The notes below the pieces were generated by a model. That model did no database searches, was not told the origin of the DNA, and saw nothing but the letters and a program-made list of their open reading frames with translations. DNA of 64,000 nt from Membranipora membranacea (taxonomy: Eukaryota > Bryozoa > Gymnolaemata > Cheilostomatida > Membraniporidae): assembly GCA_914767715.1 (NCBI GenBank), contig OU612065.1, forward strand, positions 34,906,001 to 34,970,000, in the 5' to 3' direction. How positions within the stretch are numbered: position 1 is the first letter of the stretch; each line of letters starts with the position of its first letter. A program made the position numbers and the translations under genes. Of the stretch, positions 56,501-64,000 are shown piece by piece.

Positions 56501-59500
56501 CCCAACAAGATTTTAAAAAATACCTGATCTGCCCTATCTTGATTGCGTTGTTGTTAGGAGGTGCTATTAAGAGCAAAATGTACTTTCTCTATTGGACAGC
56601 TAACGACCTTGACCCTGTAAGTGGAGCAGAGACAACTTCAGGAGCAGGAGCTGAAGACAGTGACAGCCTCGGTCAGACAAACAAAACCACAAATAGTAAA
56701 ACAAGTAGTGCAACTCCCCCTCCCCCTACAAAAGACAAACAACGCAAAACTACCTTCTTCAAAAAGGTAAGCCATCGGCAACAAGACCCATTTAAGTGTC
56801 CTCAGGCAGTGATGAGCTAAAGGAGTGCAGTGTTATAGCCAGTGTTATAATTAAGATATATCGGGTACCACGTAAATGCATCACAATATACTTACCCTTT
56901 GTATCACTCAGTACACCCTCGCCATAACACCTGCTACGGACCTTCACACTTAACACTTCAGTTTGTCCGTGTTAGACAATAGTAGGCAAGTTCTTGAACC
57001 GTGAGAAACTTTTACACTCAAGATTTCTGGGAATCACGTAAATACATCACATACATGAAATTCCTTAGCACCTCGAGTATGGCCCCTTATGTAACCTTGT
57101 TCCATCCCACAAGTCTGCCTGTCATAATACTATTGCGGATCGATCGGTCTGGCTTTATTATTACGTAGTGGCAGGTATCCGAATAACAATAAATATCAGT
57201 AAATGAGCTATAATAATAGATTTATTTGAGGCAGTCTTGTTGTTGTAAAACCTGATCTGCGCTCATAAGGTAAAATTATGGAATTTGAAAACTTGCTTCT
57301 TGATTGAATTACGTAAGAGTATTTCATCAGGGAGATGGTAAACAAAAAACTGATCAAGGATATGGATTCTCAATCAACTCAATGATTCTTTTAAATATTA
57401 GGTATTGCCTGCTGCTGGCTTGGACAGCTGCAGTGTAATGAGAAAAGCACCTGTTTTGACAACGAGTTCAAGCTTTGCCAAGGCAGTGATTCTGTCTGCT
57501 AAGGTATTCATGTGAAAACTGGAAAATTGTAATTCAACACGATGGACATTTATGCATTGTATTTAGCTTTTTTTTGTCAATTTTAGCCCGAGAATATACC
57601 CCCTTATGAAGTTGTTCCCTCAATGAGGCCAGTGGTGCTAGTAGGACCGTCATTGAAAGGGTACGAGGTAACTGACATGATGCAGAAGGCCTTATTTGAC
57701 TTTCTGCGGAAGAGATTTGAGAACAGAGTTGTGATAACTCGTGTGACGGCAGATATCTCGATGGCTAAACGTTCCGTACTAAACAACCCCACTAAGCGAG
57801 CTGCTGTAGAGAGATCAAATAGTCGCTCTACCGGAATAGGTAAGCTGGTCTCTTCTGACTTGTTCAGCTTTGTATAGACCTTTGTGTAGATTTTTGTATT
57901 GAAGCTTATCTAGACTAAGTAAATTTGATGACTTTGCCAAATACTAGATTAAATGCAAGGCCTGACGCTTCTAGAGTGACAAACAAATTAGTCGGTTAAC
58001 AGTTTTGCTCAGTTTCAGTGATAATCATTAAGTCCTGGTAAAGCTTCGGACCAGCTGGTACTGATGTCGTCTCTACTTAATCTTGTATGTTTTGTTTGCT
58101 GCTGACAGAGACCCAGCAGGAGAACGGTTTGTATTTCCTACCCATCACTGGGGATAAGTTAGTCCATTTTGCCTGATTTACAAGGTCATTCCTCCTTGCA
58201 GAATAACAAGTTTTCCACCCCAATAATAATATAGTCACATGACCTGTCAGAGGAGGATAAATACTCTATCAGGCATAATGGACTAAAGTTGATCTTCTAC
58301 CCGACACAGCACACTGTGGCCTCTCTTTATAAACTCTGCCTCACTGCTTAACTCGTCCTTAGTAGCCTGCCTTGACAAAAAAATAATATGAGAGAACAAC
58401 AGTGGGATTGTGCGCTCCTGTAAAAAATTTGAATTTCAAAGTCAGACTAGTGAACTAGAGTCCCTCATATTCTGAATTATTCCAGGCAGGCTACTGGACA
58501 CTTATCGAGTATTACTTACAAAGCTTTCTCTTGGTTTGCAGATCTCTCAATCATCCTTTGTATGACAATATGCTAACTATAGTATGTAGCTGAATGAATA
58601 GGGCGTGTATGAAACGTTCCCACAATGCAGCAGATCAGCACAAATCTCACTCAGAATTCCTGTCTGCTACATTGTGGAATAGTTTTAACATGCTCAGTTA
58701 TCAATAGAGATTTTATTTGATTGGAATAGAAGTATAGGTTGTTGGGTACTGTTGCACGACATGCAACTGGAATCTTTTAAAAGTTGTGTGCAATAAAATC
58801 GAGGTGCGGTTAGTACGGGTTGGATAAGCATGTTTTGGTTTGCTGAATCACAAAGCATAAGTTGGCAGGTTGTAAGTTGTGGCTTCCTCTATTTTCTTGG
58901 CGCTATCACTGATCAGTCACAAATGTGGGTAATGGTAAGGTGTTCTATTATTTTGGACAGACTAAAACATTTTTCTACCAAGCATTAAATGTTAAAGTAA
59001 AAAGTAGCTAACTTAGCTGGGCTATTAAACCCATTCATGAAGGTCTGAGGTTCAGTACACATGTGATGGCAAATGATGCGTACTGTTAGTATGTTGCCAA
59101 AATATTCATGAAATTTAGATTCTATATTAACATCCAATCGTGACATCAGAAATTTCATCGCATGGTGTTCAAAGTAGTAGGAAGTAAACTTTCTGTTCAT
59201 GGCCAACACAGCCTTCTCTGAGTGACGACCGTATCTGTTACGAGTTTTGATTGACTTCAACTAGCAGTAGATTTCATTTCTTTAAATGATAGTAGAAGAA
59301 CTAGACATGATTGCTGAAAGTGGAAAAGACTTCTTATTAAATGAGACATATGCATGAGGTTTAAATTAATGACATATGATTTACAATATCATGTTGGTTT
59401 CAATCATTTTTTATATTTTGAATGGACTCGCTAAAATGGTACAAAGGTACATTAGTAAATACTACATACCCATGTGATTTTTTCTTAACACTAATGGTGA

Positions 59501-62436
59501 ACCTATAAAAAGCCCTTCTGACAGTCTAGTGATCTGCTGTACCCTATCTTGGCACTAAAAGTCATTCCTGCTTTCATAAATTGTCTTTCCTGTCACTTCC
59601 TGTATATGAGCCTGACATATTTCTGCGAAATACCAGCGACTTACCGCGCAAGATCTCAAAGGCCAGCATACTTTGTGGTACACTTGTGGCTAGTTGTTGT
59701 CTCAAGCTTTGAGGATTTTACCTACTGCACTTGTACACCAGAAAAATATCAAATGCTCGCCTGTCCTGCTCGGTTGATGAAATACTTGGACTCTGAGAGA
59801 TGCAGCTGCTGTAACTCACGTTAAATTCATTCCGCAAAAAAATAATTGTAGCAGCTAATTCCAAACCTCAGAAGTTGTGTTTCTCTTGTGAACCACCTTT
59901 CTTCAGGATTTTCCAAAATGCAAAGACAGGGAGGGATACAGGGGCTTTTTTTGTATTCTAGATTTCTGTCATAAAAACATCTTAGCTGTGTGTATAGTGG
60001 TAACTTGAATTTGGAGCGGCCTGACCAACCCAAATCTGCAAATCTCATCGATTTATCAGAGCATCTTCAATCACTTTGATGATGTCTGATGCTTTGAAAA
60101 TCATTCCATCCACATAATTAGTGGTGTGATTTAACCCTCACTCATACCAGTCAAAGATGGTACACAGAGTAATTATCAAATGCTATATCCTTTTGCCAAA
60201 ATGCATAACGTCATTGAATTTTGTTTCCAGTGGAGGTACAAGCGGAGATAGAGAGGATATTTGAGCTGGCGAGAACTTTACAGTTAGTAGTATTAGACTG
60301 TGATACTATCAACCACCCATCACAGATTAATAAGACATCTCTCGCTCCTATATTAGTCCATCTCAAAATCTCTTCTCCAAAGGTAAGGTTTTATTCTCAG
60401 TAGAAATATTTTTCTTGTCATGGTTATTGCTCGATGATTCGAAAGTTAGAATAGGCTTTATGACTCAAATAACCCGTCATGATAGCAGAGTGTCCTTCAG
60501 TACTAGATTTAAGGCAGTTTAGTTTAATAATACCGTATCCATGTTGGTGAGTTTCCGACAATGCAATTTTCTGGGACCTCTGGTGAGATCGGATCCATTC
60601 TGAGACATACGTGATCGACCTGCTCTTTCTGAGAGCTTTGGAAAATATCTGGAATTTCCAAGTAAATCTGATCAGCAATAGCATAGGAGATTTGGACTCG
60701 GCGATTCCAAGAAATCGAGGCTTATGTTATATGAATGTACTATTCCTTTTTGTGCTTAAGGCACTGAGCAAGTTAGGATAATATAAAATTTGAGTTATCA
60801 TTGCTTAGAGTTGAGATATGCAACACCGTGTAAAGGCACGTGCAACTGCTGCTTGAAAACAAATACACCCAATTCTGACGTACCCTCGAGCCCAAACAAC
60901 AACTAGATCATTTCCTTAGCTACCAGGAATAGAAAATTATTACATTAAAATCACAGACCAGATGTAATATTTTCCATCATTAGATGATTAGGATCTCCTG
61001 TATATTACGGTTAATCATAATCACACCTTGAAGGCATAACTTCCTTTACGAGGTGCTGCGACTATTTATTAATACTCTTGATGTCTGCAAATTCACTCTT
61101 TAATTCTGTAACATGACTATTACCAGATTTTATCATCTACCCCTTAGGTATTCTCCCTGTGCTGACACCCTACACTAACTCCCTTCGTGTTAACCAACGT
61201 TATAGGATAATAGTTTTCAATTGCAGGATTACTTTTACATTTTGAAATCAATCCAAATCAACTGCGAAAACATAAAATCTAAAATACATTTTGAACGTAT
61301 TTTATGTTTGACCGAATACTCTGGCAGGGGCTGGATGAACTTACAAGTCTGTCCCGCAGGACAAATCATCTCTCGGACATTTTATAAAATATTAATTCAT
61401 GTCGGAGTGAAGTCAGATGAATGATTAATTGTTTACGTGGGCTGTTTTCTTTGATCAGGTGCTGCAGAGGTTAATCAAGTCCAGAGGCAAATCACAGAGT
61501 AGGAATATGAATGTCCAGCTTGTGGCTGCCGAAAAACTTAACACATGTTCTATGGTAAGCTACTAAAATGGTGTCTTCATAATCATAATGCATCTAGAGC
61601 AAGCTCAAATGTTTGTAACGTACATTGTATACATGATTGTTATGATATGTTTATTACTGTGTTGCAGATTGATATACACATACTTTTAAGTCAGTATTGT
61701 CCTCTCATTGACAATGAAATCAAGAAGGAGGCAACTCCAAATTTAATTACATTGTGCCTGATTGGGCAGCCCTCCTTCGTTTGCGTAAAATAATTATACA
61801 TTCTAAGTCAGTTAAGTAATGGATGTCCCACATATCAACAAGCCATTTTATGCCTGTGCTGAGAACTTAACTGAGCCTCATATTTTTCCTCTGCTTTGAT
61901 TTCAGGATATGTTTGACGTCATACTAGATGAGAACCAGTTAGAAGACGCTTGTGAACATCTAGCTGAGTACATGGAGGCCTATTACAGAGCAACACACCC
62001 GCCCCTTCATATCCCACCTTCCCCAAACAACCCCCGTCGTCATCTAGACTACCCCGATCACACCCCTTCATCCCATGCACACCACCACGTTGGGGGGCAT
62101 CTAGCTCCACCCCATCATCATAACTCTGATCTGCCACTACAACGACATAATACCGCTCCAGCCGGACACAGACATTCTACTAACCATTCACCTCAGCATC
62201 ACCATCGTCATCGTCATGACAACCACAGCTCTACTGCTGCTGCGGGTGGTCACCATCACCCCGCAATGTATGCATACAATGATCACAGGCTAAGGACTAT
62301 GCACGCGACACCTTCTAATTATGGTGACAATTCACAATATCACGAACAATTCGAGATGCAAGATACAGGGTTCGGCCAAGGAGGATACCATGATTACGAA
62401 TATGAGCAGCGACACAGGGGTAGTATAGCCATATAA
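47592..62436 (+). CDS. CACNB: Voltage-gated calcium channel beta subunit
   Basis: Cytoplasmic MAGUK-like subunit that binds the alpha-1 AID helix and sets channel trafficking and gating. Common body, ten exons: 52521-52646, 53856-53978, 55137-55270, 55894-55982, 56600-56766, 57402-57503, 57587-57839, 60231-60382, 61459-61554 and 61906-62436; in frame, 590 aa. SH3 half: [52 protein letters not shown]. The HOOK spans three variable exons, one ending TTFFKK like the vertebrate exon 7A product. The GK domain starts [19 protein letters not shown] and includes [23 protein letters not shown]-like [18 protein letters not shown] and [19 protein letters not shown]. The C-terminal ~130 residues are His-rich. 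The exon at 47592-47681 (...[11 protein letters not shown]) matches vertebrate exon 2; its first exon was not found, so this model is 5'-incomplete. CACNB is a generic symbol. AATAAA at 63423 may end the transcript. Confidence 0.95.
48630..48701 (+). CDS. CACNB: Possible alternative first exon of CACNB (24 codons)
   Basis: ATG opens [20 protein letters not shown], then WKVK, followed directly by GTAATG. The exon ends in phase 0, as needed to join the common exon at 52521, and would give a 614-aa isoform. The donor is only fair and the peptide has no known counterpart, so the support is frame, phase and position. Confidence 0.45.
50534..50827 (+). CDS. CACNB: Probable alternative first exon of CACNB (98 codons)
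   Basis: Starts [20 protein letters not shown] and continues with a strongly acidic, Ser/Pro/Glu-rich stretch ([24 protein letters not shown]). A GTAACT donor at 50828 leaves phase 0, matching the common exon at 52521 and giving a 688-aa isoform. The KGMV near its start echoes KGMVKK in the exon at 47592. The frame stays open past the donor to 50998, where composition turns hydrophobic, supporting an exon end near 50827. Confidence 0.65.
51462..52133 (+). CDS. CACNB: Alternative first exon of CACNB (224 codons) with a triplicated module
   Basis: From ATG 51462 the frame runs 672 bases to a CAG|GTCTGG donor, phase 0, matching the common exon and giving an 814-aa isoform. The encoded region carries three related modules: RLAPP...[11 protein letters not shown]...NEYFQQI (residues ~6-41), RLTPA...[11 protein letters not shown]...NEYLQQI (~66-101) and [16 protein letters not shown]...FKFFQL (~140-170), then a polybasic KKKKKNKWK near residue 205. 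The central RRL recurs at residues 17, 79 and 146. I know no such N-terminus in the family. A polybasic patch could help membrane binding, as with some beta2 and beta1b/beta4 termini; that is inference. Confidence 0.8.
53979..55136. other. CACNB intron
   Basis: An AT-rich intron between SH3-coding exons. Nothing beyond splice signals was seen; the minus-strand open frames here lack coding features. Confidence 0.6.
56600..56766 (+). other. CACNB: CACNB HOOK exon, likely regulated
   Basis: This exon enters in phase 1 and leaves in phase 0, so skipping it shifts frame. It encodes [19 protein letters not shown], a Thr/Ser/Asn-rich linker, then [18 protein letters not shown]. The FFKK ending and acidic start resemble the vertebrate exon 7A product, which is alternatively spliced and tunes inactivation. 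Confidence 0.6.
57402..57503 (+). other. CACNB: CACNB in-frame 34-codon cassette exon
   Basis: Begins and ends in phase 0, so it can be included or skipped without changing frame. It encodes [20 protein letters not shown] and then [14 protein letters not shown], with no clear counterpart that I recall in vertebrate beta subunits. It lies in the HOOK, just before the GK domain. Confidence 0.6.
57840..60230. other. Largest CACNB intron inside the GK-coding region
   Basis: About 2.4 kb with no supported gene. It contains a 128-bp inverted-repeat unit (58159-58286). The open frames at 58985-59260 and 59549-59824 have no splice or family support. Confidence 0.55.
58159..58286. repeat. Inverted repeat with 19-bp arms
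   Basis: TTAGTCCATTTTGCCTGAT (58159-58177) recurs inverted at 58268-58286 with one mismatch, enclosing 90 bp. The layout resembles a very small MITE with TTAG...CTAA ends. No target duplication was identified. Confidence 0.55.
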
Positions 62437-64000
62437 GGCTGTACTACCTACTACTGTCCAACTAGAAATTTATGAAATATTTTTGTAGCCTGGGTTCATG
62501 GTCCAATATCTTCTCATGGTATTTTCTTTATCTTGATAGGGGGCATGATCTCAGGCTATGATCACCTCCGTGTCTTATTTTCTATATTTTTTTTCGCCCC
62601 TTCCCACTTTTTCCGGACCTGACTAAACTATGTATTTTCATAGCTACAGTTATTTGAAACTATGAAATTTACAGTGTCTCGGTCTTGAAAGCTTCTCTTC
62701 CCCCATGATGTTCTCTAGTTTTAACGTTCTTCCAAGAGAAAGGGTGATCTGGCCTTATTCAGTGGAACCAAAATGAGATTCATTTCAAAAGCTTCCTGAT
62801 TAAAAATGAGTCACCTACAGTCAGCAACAGCAATATTCTCCAAACCATTGTTACCCCTGTTATAAATAAGAATTTTTCGATGTTATTAATGAGTATTACA
62901 ACTTATTATCTTCACTATAACCGAGTCAAACCCCTTCATGTGCTGAGCCCCCCTGCTATCCACCCCTAGTCACAAAGCCAGAAGTTGTTTCTACCCAAAT
63001 ATACTCCTCCGTATATTTGGCGCTTATGGATTGAAGTAACCCAATGCTAATTTTCTCATTCTATGATGAATATACTTTTGTTCAGATCTGATGTGCAATT
63101 TTGTGTCCTGAAAACATTTCATATCATACTAACCAACCCAAGCCTATTTTCGTAAACAGCTTATGTAAAACTTTTTATGGCATCTATGTCATGGATGTTA
63201 CAAATGTGCGTTGCATCATCAATAATACCAATTATTATGGTTATGTACAATCACAACTTTATTTTTCTCTTTATTTTTTTGACAAATCATATATTTGTTT
63301 AATGTTAATGGGAATTGTTTCTCTTGCTTATCTATTTTGCTATAAAGATGCATGTTTTTATGAAGTTTAACGATTATGTTGCAATGATTTATCTTTGTAA
63401 TTACCTACTAACTCCTTATAACAATAAATCTCTGATGGTGGCCCTTGATGATAAACTCCTATTTCCTTTCTATGAACTGACTCTTTTTACATCACATGCA
63501 CAGTCATAATGTCTTTGAAACCTGGAGCCCTGGGTGAACTCCGAGGGACTTGAATGGTCAACTGCATCAAGGATTTGTCCCAAACTTCCTGACTGCATGT
63601 ACACAGTTGAATAGCACTCCCTTGTATATAATTGTACTGCTATGTTATTTTATAGTTCCTAAGGAAAGGCAGCTAGAAGCTAGACAACTCTTGAAAGGAC
63701 TACATTTTTCAGCATTATTGTCCAGAATTTTAGGTACACATCAACAACACTGAAAACATGCAACCTGTCAAGCTGAGCTTCAAAAAAAAGAAAAAATCTT
63801 TAGATTTCCAAAATTGGAATGTCATATCAGGCCTGTCTCTATAAAAAAAATTGAAATGTAAGACTAATATGCTATCCTAAATGCTAAATACTAAATGCTA
63901 CAGCTAAATTCAATGCATGATGTGTTGAATTTGAAGAGGACACATCACCTGCACATTTTTCTACTGTCATGTATTTAAATTTTCCTTTCCTTTTCTCTCC
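62437..64000. other. CACNB 3' UTR and downstream flank
   Basis: The frame closes at 62436 and no further exon was found. AATAAA at 63423-63428 is the best poly(A) candidate, implying a 3' UTR of about 1 kb. Beyond it lies AT-rich sequence with a short CTAAATGCTAAATACTAAAT repeat near 63878. The open frames at 63101-63753 are AT-rich translations without support. Confidence 0.5.
63423..63428 (+). promoter_or_regulatory. Candidate poly(A) signal of CACNB
   Basis: AATAAA about 990 bases after the stop codon, sense orientation, in AT-rich context. Confidence 0.35.

Noticed and set aside
61919-62137. Minus-strand open frame opposite the CACNB last exon
   Set aside because: It is a shadow of the His-rich coding sequence on the plus strand.

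Overview
This is eukaryotic, animal-type genomic DNA: AT-rich, with multi-exon genes, GT-AG introns of roughly 0.2-2.4 kb, AATAAA poly(A) signals and many small foldback elements. The protein set (PP1 catalytic subunit, GOLPH3, ELP5, strumpellin/WASHC5, FAM221B and a voltage-gated calcium channel beta subunit) points to a metazoan, most likely a non-vertebrate. I cannot assign the lineage from sequence alone. Exon models below were built by matching reading frames, splice-site dinucleotides and intron phases; every join in the named genes keeps frame.

Layout. 1-2397: upstream sequence with two tRNA-like (SINE-like) patches. 2398-9691 (+): complete 7-exon PP1 catalytic subunit, 330 aa; three of its introns carry hairpins. 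12555-14893 (-): GOLPH3. 15682-15976: a MITE-like element in the GOLPH3/ELP5 head-to-head interval. 16197-17709 (+): ELP5. 19096-19810 (+): a small acidic coiled-coil protein that I do not recognise. 20101-34220 (-): complete 27-exon WASHC5, 1164 aa. One WASHC5 intron holds, on the opposite strand, a U2 snRNA-like locus broken by two insertions (22354-23107). Another holds a 51-bp minisatellite. 35688-38583 (+): FAM221B. 39202-40541 (-) and 40762-42768 (+): two divergent unrecognised genes sharing about 220 bp. 43099-43266 (+): a possible 55-aa small protein. 47592-62436 (+): calcium channel beta subunit with several 5' exons joining one common body. 62437-64000: its probable 3' UTR and flank.

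The genes are unrelated housekeeping, trafficking, tRNA-modification and signalling genes, with no operon-like logic. Arrangement matters in three places: head-to-head pairs (GOLPH3/ELP5, WASHC5/FAM221B, and the two orphans at 40.5 kb), the tail-to-tail pair at 19.8-20.1 kb whose 3' UTRs probably overlap, and the stacked first exons of the calcium channel gene.

The most unusual items are the U2 locus split on both sides of its branchpoint-recognition sequence by two insertions flanked by duplicated U2 sequence, and a 224-aa alternative N-terminus of the calcium channel beta subunit built from three copies of an RRL-centred module that I do not know from this family.
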